A DNA stretch of 64,000 nucleotides from JAEXOD01 sp963663265 (GTDB lineage Bacteria > Bacteroidota > Ignavibacteria > Ignavibacteriales > Melioribacteraceae): the NCBI GenBank assembly GCA_963663265.2, contig CAXXXM010000001.1, forward strand, positions 310,001-374,000. The letters run 5' to 3'. Below the pieces are notes generated by a model. That model did not search any database and had not been told where the DNA came from. It saw nothing but the letters and a program-made list of their open reading frames with translations. Positions 54,676-62,587 of the stretch are shown one piece after another. The position numbers and the translations under genes are program-made. How positions within the stretch are numbered: position 1 is the stretch's first letter; every line of letters begins with the position of its first letter.

Positions 54676-55702
54676 TGTAAAAATTGATACACCGGAAATA
54701 AAATATACAGCAAAAGATTTTTCTTCCGGAATAGATGTAAGATGGTGCCCGGGTTGTGGAGATTATTCTGTATTAGCACAAGTACAAAGAACTTTTCCTG
54801 ATATTGGAATTAAAAAAGAAAATATTGTTTGGGTTGCCGGTATTGGTTGTTCAAGTCGTTTCCCTTATTATATGGGAACTTACGGATTTCATAGTATACA
54901 CGGAAGAGCTCCTGCAATTGCTACCGGATTAAAAGTTGCTCGACCTGAACTTTCAGTTTGGGTTGCAACAGGTGATGGCGACTTAATGAGTATTGGTGGA
55001 AATCACTTTATACATGCTTGTAGAAAAAATGTAGATTTAAAAGTATTGATGTTTAATAATAGAATTTATGGATTAACAAAAGGACAATATTCACCAACTT
55101 CTGAAAAGGGGAAAGTAACAAAAAGTTCTCCTTTTGGCTCGGTTGATTATCCATTTAATCCTGCTTCTTTAGCATTAGGTTCTGATGCTACCTTTGTTGC
55201 CAAAACATTAGATAGAGATGTAAAACATATGCAGGAAATGATTAAAAGAGCTTCTACTCATAAAGGTTTGGCATTTATTGAAATTTATCAAAATTGCGTA
55301 ATCTTTAATGATGGTGCTTTTGAAAATCTTACTGATAAAGAACATAAAGCAGATACAGTATTAGTTCTTGAACATGGTAAACCTATGGTTTTTGGAAAAA
55401 ATAAAGACAAAGCTATTATGTTAGATGGTTTTTCTCCAAAAATTATTGATTTGAACGATGGAGTTCACTCTATTAATGATGCATTAGTTCATGATGAGTT
55501 TGATAAAAATCCAATCAGAGCATTTATTTTAGCTCATTTGAATGACCATGCCGGAATGCCAACTCCTATTGGTATTTATCGTCAAATTACTAAACCTACA
55601 TATGATGAAGAAGTTTCTAACCAAGTTGATGCTGTTAAGCAAAAACGCGGTGAAGGGGACTTAAAATCATTGCTTTATGATGCAAAAACTTGGGAAGTTT
55701 AA
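54665..55702 (+). CDS. korB: 2-oxoacid:ferredoxin oxidoreductase, beta (TPP) subunit
   Basis: Thiamine-diphosphate-binding subunit partnering KorA. WCPGCGDY near the N-terminus, GIGCSSRFPYYMGTYG, and the TPP/Mg motif ATGDGDLMSIGGNHFIH with MFNNRIYGLTKGQYSPT are all intact. ATG 54665 (MENNVKID) is the likely start, preceded by GGAGG; an upstream in-frame start at 54623 lies within korA. 345 residues. A terminator follows. Confidence 0.94.
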   Translation: MENNVKIDTPEIKYTAKDFSSGIDVRWCPGCGDYSVLAQVQRTFPDIGIKKENIVWVAGIGCSSRFPYYMGTYGFHSIHGRAPAIATGLKVARPELSVWVATGDGDLMSIGGNHFIHACRKNVDLKVLMFNNRIYGLTKGQYSPTSEKGKVTKSSPFGSVDYPFNPASLALGSDATFVAKTLDRDVKHMQEMIKRASTHKGLAFIEIYQNCVIFNDGAFENLTDKEHKADTVLVLEHGKPMVFGKNKDKAIMLDGFSPKIIDLNDGVHSINDALVHDEFDKNPIRAFILAHLNDHAGMPTPIGIYRQITKPTYDEEVSNQVDAVKQKRGEGDLKSLLYDAKTWEV

Positions 55703-55744
55703 TTTAAGACTTTTCATTTAATAAATACGAAGTATTCTAATTAA

Positions 55745-55777
55745 ATGGTTCCTTAATTTTAGGGAGCCATTTTTTTA
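55745..55777 (+). terminator. Terminator after korB
   Basis: ATGGTTCCTT (55745-55754) pairs with AGGGAGCCAT (55761-55770) with two G-U pairs, then a T-run of seven. Confidence 0.82.
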
Positions 55778-55790
55778 TAACTTTAAAATA

Positions 55791-55820
55791 AAAACGTTGA
55801 GCTATTTAGCTCAACGTTTT
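55791..55820 (-). terminator. Terminator after sucC
   Basis: AAAACGTTGAGCTA (55791-55804) and TAGCTCAACGTTTT (55807-55820) form a perfect 14-bp inverted repeat; a T-rich tail is present on both strands. It serves sucC on the minus strand and backs up korB. Confidence 0.85.
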
Positions 55821-55865
55821 TTGTAATAGTTAATAATTATAATTGAATAATTAAAAATTATACTT

Positions 55866-57032
55866 TTATTTTTTTAATACAGCAGTAACTTTAGTTGCCG
55901 CTTCTTGCAAAGTTTTAGCAACTTCAAAGTTCATACCGCTTTCAGCCAATAATTGACCGGCTTCAATAGCATTGGTTCCTTCAAGTCTAACAACAACAGG
56001 AACTTCAACATTAACTTCTTTAACAGCATCAATAACACCTTGAGCAACTCTATCGCATCTAACAATACCGCCAAAGATGTTAATTAAAATAGCTTTTACA
56101 TTAGGGTCTTTTAAGATAATTTTAAAACCGTTTGCAACAGTTTCTTTATTAGCTCCACCACCAACATCAAGGAAGTTAGCTGGTTCGCCACCGGCTAATT
56201 TAATAATATCCATAGTAGCCATTGCTAAGCCGGCACCGTTAACCATGCAGCCAACGTTACCATCAAGTTTAATATAATTTAAATTATATTTTCCGGCTTC
56301 AATTTCTAAAGGATCTTCTTCATCTAAATCGCGTAAAGCTAAAATATCGGGATGTCTATATAAAGCATTATCATCAAAGTTCATTTTTGCGTCAAGAGCC
56401 ATTACGTTACCTTCTTTTGTAACAACCAATGGATTAATTTCCGCAATTGAAGCATCAGATGATACATATGCATTGTATAATTTTTGTAAAAAGCTAACAG
56501 CATTTTTAAATTGAACGCCAGATAAACCTAAACCAAAAGCTAATTCGCGTGCTTGATAAGCTTGTAAACCAACAGATGGTTCAACAGTAGCTTTTAGTAT
56601 TAATTCAGGATGTTCAGCAGCAACTTTCTCAATTTCCATACCGCCTTCAGTAGAAACCATCACAACGTTTTTTGCTTGAGCACGGTCTAATGTAATACCT
56701 ACATATAACTCTTTTTCAATATTAACACCTTGTTCAATTAATAAACGTTTAACAACTTTACCTTCAGGTCCGGTTTGGTGTGTAACTAAAGTCATTCCTA
56801 AAATACTATTTGCTAATTGGCGTACTTCATCCAAAGATTTAGCAATTTTAACACCACCACCTTTACCTCTACCGCCGGCGTGAATTTGAGCTTTAACAAC
56901 CCAGATATTTCCGCCAACTACTTCTTCAGCAACTTTTACAGCTTCATCCGGTGTAAAAGCTACTTTACCAACTGGCACAGAAACATTATATTTTTTTAAT
57001 ATTTCTTTTGCCTGATACTCATGAATCTTCAT
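55866..57032 (-). CDS. sucC: Succinyl-CoA ligase (ADP-forming) subunit beta
   Basis: Beta subunit of succinyl-CoA synthetase. ATP-grasp N-terminal domain (AGGRGKGGGVKIAKS), the conserved NGAGLAMATMD, GGGANKETV and the C-terminal IFGGIVRCDRVAQG loop. 388 residues. It is convergent with korB, whose product also handles succinyl-CoA, and starts 9 nt after the end of the upstream glutamate-semialdehyde dehydrogenase gene on the same strand. sucD is not in the window. Confidence 0.95.
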   Translation of the reverse strand: MKIHEYQAKEILKKYNVSVPVGKVAFTPDEAVKVAEEVVGGNIWVVKAQIHAGGRGKGGGVKIAKSLDEVRQLANSILGMTLVTHQTGPEGKVVKRLLIEQGVNIEKELYVGITLDRAQAKNVVMVSTEGGMEIEKVAAEHPELILKATVEPSVGLQAYQARELAFGLGLSGVQFKNAVSFLQKLYNAYVSSDASIAEINPLVVTKEGNVMALDAKMNFDDNALYRHPDILALRDLDEEDPLEIEAGKYNLNYIKLDGNVGCMVNGAGLAMATMDIIKLAGGEPANFLDVGGGANKETVANGFKIILKDPNVKAILINIFGGIVRCDRVAQGVIDAVKEVNVEVPVVVRLEGTNAIEAGQLLAESGMNFEVAKTLQEAATKVTAVLKK

Positions 57033-57041
57033 TGTAACCTT

Positions 57042-58601
57042 TTATTTTTTCTTAAGAATCTTTTTACTAACTAATTTAGCTTGTAAAAATAATAATAAAT
57101 AATCTCTTCCGCCAGCTTTACTATCAGTTCCGGACATATTAAATCCTCCAAAAGGATGTCCACCGACTAAAGCTCCCGTACATTTACGGTTTAAGTATAA
57201 ATTTCCAACAAAAAATTCTTCTCTTGCTTTTTCAAGCTTAGCTTCATTTTTTGAATAAACAGCCCCTGTTAAACCATATATTGTGTTGTTACCAATCTTT
57301 AAAGCATTATCAAAATCTTTTGCTTTAATTACTGCTAATACAGGACCAAAAATTTCTTCTTGCGAAATTTGTGCTCCCGGTTTTACATCAACAAATACTG
57401 TTGGTTGAATATAATAACCAGGTCCTTCGGCTTTATTTCCACCATTTAGAAGTTTTCCTTCTTTTTTACCGATTTCAATATATTTAAGGATTGATTTTTC
57501 AGCGTTAGCACTTGCAACAGGACCAACCTTAATATCATCTTTTGCAGGTCCAATTTGAAGTTTATCAACACCTACTTTGAGTTTCTCAACAAATTCTTTG
57601 TATACTTTTTGATCAACAATAGCACGAGAACAAGCGGAACATTTTTGACCTTGGAAACCAAATGCTGATGCAATTACTCCATTAACAGCATCGTCAACAT
57701 CTGCTTCGCTATCAACAATTATTGAATCTTTTCCACCCATTTCTGCAATAACACGTTTCAGCCAAATTTGTCCTTCTTGAACTTTTGCAGCTAATTCATT
57801 TATGTGGCAGCCAACAGCAACTGAACCTGTAAATGCAATACCTCTTGTTAATTTATGTCCTGTTATTACGTCGCCGACTTCAGCACCACTTCCGGGTACA
57901 AAGTTTAATACGCCTTTAGGTAAACCAGCTTCTTCCATAATTTTATAGAATAGCCAGCCCATCATTGGTGTATCGCTTGAAGGTTTTAGTACTACTGTAT
58001 TTCCGCATACAATTGCAGCAGATGTCATACCTACTAATATTGCAAAAGGGAAATTCCAAGGTGGAATAACAGCAAAAACACCTAAAGGAATATATGTTAG
58101 TTCGTTTTGTTCACCTGCAACTTTAGTAATAGGTTGCTTTGCACTATATCTTAATATTTCGCGAGCATAAAATTCCAAAAAATCAATTGCTTCTGCAGTA
58201 TCTGCATCAGCTTCAACATAATTTTTGCCTGCTTCTGATATCATCCAAGCATTTACTTCAAATCTGCGTTTCTTAATAATTTCTGATGCTTTAAGCAAAA
58301 TTTTTGCTCTTTCTTCAGGTTTTGACTTTTTCCATGTCTCAAATTTTTTAGATGCTTCAACAACAGCTTTATCTGCTATTTCTTTTGTTGACTTGTAAAA
58401 ATAACCAATAACTTCATTAGTATTAGAAGGATTTAAACTTGTTATTTTTGAATCGGTCTTTAATGCTTTACCACCAACCATCAAATTGTAAGTCTTACCA
58501 AATTCTTTTTCAACTTTTGCTATCGCTTTTTTTTGCTTATCATAGTTTGCCGGTTTTGAAAAATCGGTAATCGGTTCATTCTTGAATGGTGCTAATTTCA
58601 T
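57042..58601 (-). CDS. pruA: L-glutamate gamma-semialdehyde dehydrogenase (P5C dehydrogenase)
   Basis: NAD-dependent aldehyde dehydrogenase oxidising glutamate semialdehyde to glutamate, the second step of proline catabolism. Active-site motifs VIAEMGGKDSIIVD and FGFQGQKCSACSR (catalytic Cys in the GQKCSA segment) and IPPWNFPFAI are present. The start is the ATG at 58599-58601, with AGGAG at proper spacing upstream; the frame is open 69 nt further but lacks a site. 519 residues. No proline dehydrogenase is adjacent. Confidence 0.9.
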   Translation of the reverse strand: MKLAPFKNEPITDFSKPANYDKQKKAIAKVEKEFGKTYNLMVGGKALKTDSKITSLNPSNTNEVIGYFYKSTKEIADKAVVEASKKFETWKKSKPEERAKILLKASEIIKKRRFEVNAWMISEAGKNYVEADADTAEAIDFLEFYAREILRYSAKQPITKVAGEQNELTYIPLGVFAVIPPWNFPFAILVGMTSAAIVCGNTVVLKPSSDTPMMGWLFYKIMEEAGLPKGVLNFVPGSGAEVGDVITGHKLTRGIAFTGSVAVGCHINELAAKVQEGQIWLKRVIAEMGGKDSIIVDSEADVDDAVNGVIASAFGFQGQKCSACSRAIVDQKVYKEFVEKLKVGVDKLQIGPAKDDIKVGPVASANAEKSILKYIEIGKKEGKLLNGGNKAEGPGYYIQPTVFVDVKPGAQISQEEIFGPVLAVIKAKDFDNALKIGNNTIYGLTGAVYSKNEAKLEKAREEFFVGNLYLNRKCTGALVGGHPFGGFNMSGTDSKAGGRDYLLLFLQAKLVSKKILKKK

Positions 58602-58742
58602 AAAAATCTCCTTTTCAATTTTTAAAATAAAGTAATGAGTTAAGTTAAGTTTTTTAATGTAAATAAGCAATTTTCAAATTATAGATTTTGAACAATAGTT
58701 TTACTTAATTTGTTATAACTTTATAATCTATTTGAGAGAAAA

Positions 58743-59006
58743 ATGAATTCAAAACAAAAAATTTCAGTTCAGGTTACTGTTAGCTTAGCATTTGCTGCTT
58801 TTTTAGCTTGGGCTTACTTTGGGTTTAATACTTTTACACAGACAAAAGTCCTTATTGATAAAAAAGATGAACTTTTTGACACAACATACAAGGTTTGGGA
58901 AGAACAATTTGTATGGGGATTAGATTTATCTCTATTGATTGCAGGTTTAAGTCTGCTTGTTGGTGGAGTTTTATATTTTGTGTTTAAAAATCGAAACAAA
59001 GCATAA
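58743..59006 (+). CDS. Small two-helix membrane protein
   Basis: 87 residues with two likely transmembrane helices (about 10-30 and 57-80) separated by a charged, aromatic loop (LIDKKDELFDTTYKVWEEQF). Family not recognised. It is followed after 32 nt by the YceI-like gene and may be cotranscribed. Confidence 0.65.
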   Translation: MNSKQKISVQVTVSLAFAAFLAWAYFGFNTFTQTKVLIDKKDELFDTTYKVWEEQFVWGLDLSLLIAGLSLLVGGVLYFVFKNRNKA

Positions 59007-59038
59007 TTAATTATTAACTTAAAATAAGGAGTAACAAA

Positions 59039-59671
59039 ATGAATAGATTCTTAATAGCGTTATTTGTTCTATTTACAGCAATATCATTATCAGCACAAGG
59101 TTTTAAAGTAAGTGCTAAAGGGGACCAAACTTTTAATTTTGAAGATAAAGGTGGTAGAAATCAAGCTACTTTTTTTAGTAGAACATTACTTGAAGATATA
59201 ACAGGCACATCGAATAATATAAAAGGGAAAGTATTGTTTTCTGTTGATAATATTGAATCTACTTTGACGGGCAAAATTTCTATTACAACAGAAAGTATAA
59301 AAACCGGAATAAGTTTACGAGATGAACACTTACAAGGTGAGGCTTGGTTAGATGCAAAGAAATTTTCTGAAATTTCGTTTGATATTAAAAAAGTTAATAA
59401 AATTGTGAAAAGCGAGGGGAATAAATTGGTTCTTAATGTTACCGGTGATTTTTTCCTTAAAGGAAAAACTAAAAGTGTAACATCCGATTTTACATTAATA
59501 TACCTTGATGCAAGCGAAAAAACAAAAACACGTGCCGAAGGTGACTTGTTAAACGTTAGAGGGAAATTTAACATAAAACTTTCTGATTTTGGAATAGAAA
59601 GTAAAGTTATTGGTGCAAAGGTTGCCGATGATATTGAAATTGAAGTAAATATAGTTGGTTCAAATAAATAA
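59039..59671 (+). CDS. YceI-like secreted lipocalin-fold protein
   Basis: Exported protein (signal peptide ending ISLSAQG) whose body fits the YceI family: alternating beta strands such as IKGKVLFSVDNIESTLTGKI, DEHLQGEAWLDAKKF and the ending IEVNIVGSNK. YceI proteins bind isoprenoid or amphiphilic ligands in the periplasm. 210 residues, somewhat longer than E. coli YceI. Its own terminator follows. Confidence 0.78.
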   Translation: MNRFLIALFVLFTAISLSAQGFKVSAKGDQTFNFEDKGGRNQATFFSRTLLEDITGTSNNIKGKVLFSVDNIESTLTGKISITTESIKTGISLRDEHLQGEAWLDAKKFSEISFDIKKVNKIVKSEGNKLVLNVTGDFFLKGKTKSVTSDFTLIYLDASEKTKTRAEGDLLNVRGKFNIKLSDFGIESKVIGAKVADDIEIEVNIVGSNK

Positions 59672-59678
59672 TTTTACT

Positions 59679-59719
59679 AAGTTCTCTTTCCTGCTTATTG
59701 CGGAAAGAGAACTTTTGTT
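59679..59719 (+). terminator. Terminator after the YceI-like gene
   Basis: AAGTTCTCTTTCC (59679-59691) pairs with GGAAAGAGAACTT (59702-59714) in a perfect 13-bp stem with a 10-nt loop; a TTTTGTTTT tail follows. Confidence 0.92.
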
Positions 59720-59740
59720 TTAATAGTATGAGGTAATAGG

Positions 59741-60562
59741 ATGAGCAAGGTTGATATTTCAAAGCTGCCATACTTGTTAGAGCTAATTGATGATGAAAAT
59801 GAGGAAATAAAAGAACAAATTGTTAGCGAGCTTAAGAGCTATGGTACGTGTTTGGAGCATGACCTGAAAATTGTTTCTGAAAGTTTTGACTTTGAAAAAA
59901 ATCCTCTATTAAAACCAATAATTCTTGAAAATCGTAGAAGTTGGTTTAAAGAACAATGGATAAAATCGATTAGTATTGATAACGAATTTTTATTACTTGA
60001 AAGAGGATTGGAATTAGTTACTAAATTTCAATATGGCATTGATTACAATTTTAACCTTCATGAAAGGATTAAAAATTTAGCATTTGAATTTAATTCAGCT
60101 TATCCATATGGGTCGGTTTTGGAACTTGCTACTTTTCTTTTTGTTGATAAGGATTTCAAAGGGGCAAAAACTGATTATTATAACCCAATGAATAGTAATA
60201 TAATTTACACATTAGATAATAGTTATGGGTTACCATTAACATTAACTATATTGTATATTTTGGTTGCTAAAGAACTTGAATTTAGGGTTGAAGGTTGTAG
60301 ATTCCCCGGTCACTATTTGGCTAAAGCATTTATTTATGATAGATTTGTTTTAGTTGATTGTTTTAATAGAGGACGACTTATATTTGAAAAAGAATTAAGA
60401 TATATTGCCCATGACTCTTACGAGCCGTTTATGGCAATTATTAGTGACAAAACCACAACCAAAATGATGTTATCGCGTATTTTAGCCAATCTTAGTAAAG
60501 CCTACGATAATGCAGCCGATGAAATAAACAAAGTCTTTTTTGAAGAACTTGTACATCTATAA
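59741..60562 (+). CDS. SirB1/transglutaminase-like protein
   Basis: SirB1 (YchA)-type protein with a transglutaminase-like fold. The characteristic run is YNPMNSNIIYTLDNSYGLPLTLTILYILVAKE, with RVEGCRFPGHYLAK and VDCFNRGRL. 273 residues; the N-terminal 100 residues are helical. No signal peptide. The classical Cys is not obvious in the expected SGSC position, so catalysis is uncertain. Function of the family is not established. Confidence 0.75.
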   Translation: MSKVDISKLPYLLELIDDENEEIKEQIVSELKSYGTCLEHDLKIVSESFDFEKNPLLKPIILENRRSWFKEQWIKSISIDNEFLLLERGLELVTKFQYGIDYNFNLHERIKNLAFEFNSAYPYGSVLELATFLFVDKDFKGAKTDYYNPMNSNIIYTLDNSYGLPLTLTILYILVAKELEFRVEGCRFPGHYLAKAFIYDRFVLVDCFNRGRLIFEKELRYIAHDSYEPFMAIISDKTTTKMMLSRILANLSKAYDNAADEINKVFFEELVHL

Positions 60563-60640
60563 ATTTAAGAATCAGAATGTTTTTATTTGAAGTTTTTATT
60601 TAACTTGTTTATATTGAACAGTTAAATTATTGAGGAAAAA

Positions 60641-62227
60641 ATGAACATCGATAAAGATTTATTATCTACCCAAGAAGTTCGAGTATTATGTCAAAAAGCA
60701 AAAGAAGCACAGTTAGAATATAAACATTTTAATCAAAGCCAAGTTGATAAAATAGTAAAGGCAATGGTTGATGCCGGTTCAAACGAGGCAGAACGATTAG
60801 CAAAAATGGCAGTTGAAGAAACGGGTTTTGGAAAAATTGAAGATAAAATCACTAAAAATCTTTTTGCTACCAAAGAAGTATGGGAATCGATAAAAAATCT
60901 TAAAACTGTTGGTGTAATTGATGTTCAACAGAATGGAAAAATTGTTAAAATAGCCGAACCAATGGGTGTTGTTGCTGCTTTAATTCCTTCTACAAACCCT
61001 ACCTCTACATTAATGTTTAAAGTTATCAGTTCATTAAAAAGTAGAAATGGTGTCGTTGCCAGCCCTCATCCCAAAGCAGTTAATTGTACATTAGAAGCTA
61101 TTAAAGTTTTAAGGGAAGCCGCAATTAAAGCTGGGGCACCTGAAGGATTAATTCAGTGTATGACAATTCCAACGTTAGAAGGTACTGATTCGTTAATGAA
61201 GGATCCTAACATTGCTGTTATTTTGGCTACAGGCAGCAATGCAATGGTTAAAGCTGCTTACAGTAGTGGAAAACCTGCTTATGGAGTTGGAGCCGGTAAT
61301 GTACCAGCATTTATTGAAAGAACTGCAAATATAACAAAGGCTGTTGCTGATATTGTTACGGGTAAGACATTTGATAATGGTACATTGTGTTCATCTGAAC
61401 AGGCAATAATTGTTGATAGACCAATTAAAGATAAAGTGTTTGAAGAAGCTAAAAAAAGAGGCTGTTATTTTGTATCATTGGAAGAAAAGAAAAAATTAGA
61501 GCAGTATGTAATGAAAGGGGGAAAACTTAATGCTGAAATAGTTGGAAAATCCGCTTCTTGGATAGCCCAGTTTTCAGGGTTTAAAGTTCCCGATGATACT
61601 CAAATACTTGTTGCCGAATGTTCCAAAGTTGGAAAGGAAGAGCTTTTATCTGCCGAAAAGTTATCTCCAATTTTAGCTTTTTATGTTGCTGATGGATGGC
61701 TTGATGGCTGTCATAAATGTATCGATTTATTAAATTATGGTGGTGTTGGGCATACAATGGTTATTCACTCAAACGATAACGATGTAATAATGAAGTTTGC
61801 ATTAGAAAAACCGGCTTTTAGAATTTTGTGCAATACTCCAAGTTCTTTGGGGGCAGTTGGTTATTCAACAGGATTAATGCCGTCATTAACTCTCGGATGT
61901 GGTACTTGGGGAGGTTCGATTGTTTCTGAAAATGTTAACGCGGGTCATTTAATGAATATTAAAACTTTGGCTTTTGAAGTTAAAACTATCAATTCAGGTT
62001 CTTCCGTTTCATCATTAGGAACTTCTAAAAATTCAAATCAAAACCCTACAAGTTCATCTTTTATGCAGCAAATTGAAGATAGATTGCGTGCAAGAGCTGG
62101 AAACCCTACTTATTCAAAAGAATCTGAATCTGACGTTAAACCTGCTGTTTCGCAGAATAATCAAAGCTTGGGAAAAGGTATTTCTTTAGACGATGTTAAT
62201 AAAATTATAGCGGAATTTAAATTTTAA
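60641..62227 (+). CDS. CoA-acylating aldehyde dehydrogenase with C-terminal tail
   Basis: Aldehyde dehydrogenase of the EutE/PduP/AdhE class converting acetaldehyde or a similar aldehyde and CoA to acyl-CoA with NAD+. The catalytic Cys lies in DNGTLCSSEQAII, typical of the CoA-acylating group, and GVVAALIPSTNPTST is the conserved cofactor segment. After about residue 450 a Ser/Asn-rich linker leads to two short amphipathic helices (FMQQIEDRLRARAG and LDDVNKIIAEFKF) at the very C-terminus, a layout typical of encapsulation peptides that target enzymes to bacterial microcompartments. 528 residues. No shell gene is in the window. An imperfect GAGG lies before the ATG. Confidence 0.87.
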   Translation: MNIDKDLLSTQEVRVLCQKAKEAQLEYKHFNQSQVDKIVKAMVDAGSNEAERLAKMAVEETGFGKIEDKITKNLFATKEVWESIKNLKTVGVIDVQQNGKIVKIAEPMGVVAALIPSTNPTSTLMFKVISSLKSRNGVVASPHPKAVNCTLEAIKVLREAAIKAGAPEGLIQCMTIPTLEGTDSLMKDPNIAVILATGSNAMVKAAYSSGKPAYGVGAGNVPAFIERTANITKAVADIVTGKTFDNGTLCSSEQAIIVDRPIKDKVFEEAKKRGCYFVSLEEKKKLEQYVMKGGKLNAEIVGKSASWIAQFSGFKVPDDTQILVAECSKVGKEELLSAEKLSPILAFYVADGWLDGCHKCIDLLNYGGVGHTMVIHSNDNDVIMKFALEKPAFRILCNTPSSLGAVGYSTGLMPSLTLGCGTWGGSIVSENVNAGHLMNIKTLAFEVKTINSGSSVSSLGTSKNSNQNPTSSSFMQQIEDRLRARAGNPTYSKESESDVKPAVSQNNQSLGKGISLDDVNKIIAEFKF

Positions 62228-62232
62228 AAAAT

Positions 62233-62248
62233 TGTGATATAAATCACG
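62233..62248. promoter_or_regulatory. Possible CRP/FNR-family operator
   Basis: TGTGATATAAATCACG contains the perfect dyad GTGAT-ATAA-ATCAC, the spacing of CRP/FNR sites. It lies 50 nt before the small gene at 62298 and just after the aldehyde dehydrogenase. Regulatory use is inferred. Confidence 0.4.
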
Positions 62249-62297
62249 CAACTTGTTAAGATTTTTTGTAAATTTCATTTATTAATTTTGGAAAATT

Positions 62298-62480
62298 ATG
62301 TCTGATTTAGATCTAAACAAAAAATATTATAAATGGAATATTAAGTCAGGAGATTATACTCCCGAGATTGACGAAGGGTACAAAAAATATAAAAAGAATA
62401 AAAATACAAAGCAATTATTTGCTTTGTTTGCTATTGTAATTTTGATTTCCTCAATTATTATCCTTTTCATTACCAATTAG
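62298..62480 (+). CDS. Small single-helix membrane protein
   Basis: 60 residues: a charged, Lys/Tyr-rich N-terminus (NKKYYKWNIKSGDYTPEIDEGYKKYKK) and one C-terminal transmembrane helix (LFALFAIVILISSIIILFI). Tail-anchored-like topology with the N-terminus probably inside. Family not recognised; no clear ribosome site, but coding-like. Confidence 0.55.
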   Translation: MSDLDLNKKYYKWNIKSGDYTPEIDEGYKKYKKNKNTKQLFALFAIVILISSIIILFITN

Positions 62481-62587
62481 AATAGAAAGCATCATTATAA
62501 ATTCAAATTTTTAAAATATCTGTTTTGATTTTATTGGTATTTTTTACATGTTGCAATATTGCTATATGTTAAATAATTGTGAATTAT

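Noticed and set aside
62283..62290. TAATTTTG as a promoter for the 60-residue protein
   Set aside because: It lies 8 nt before the start codon and has no TTG at the right distance; the start of transcription would fall on the start codon.
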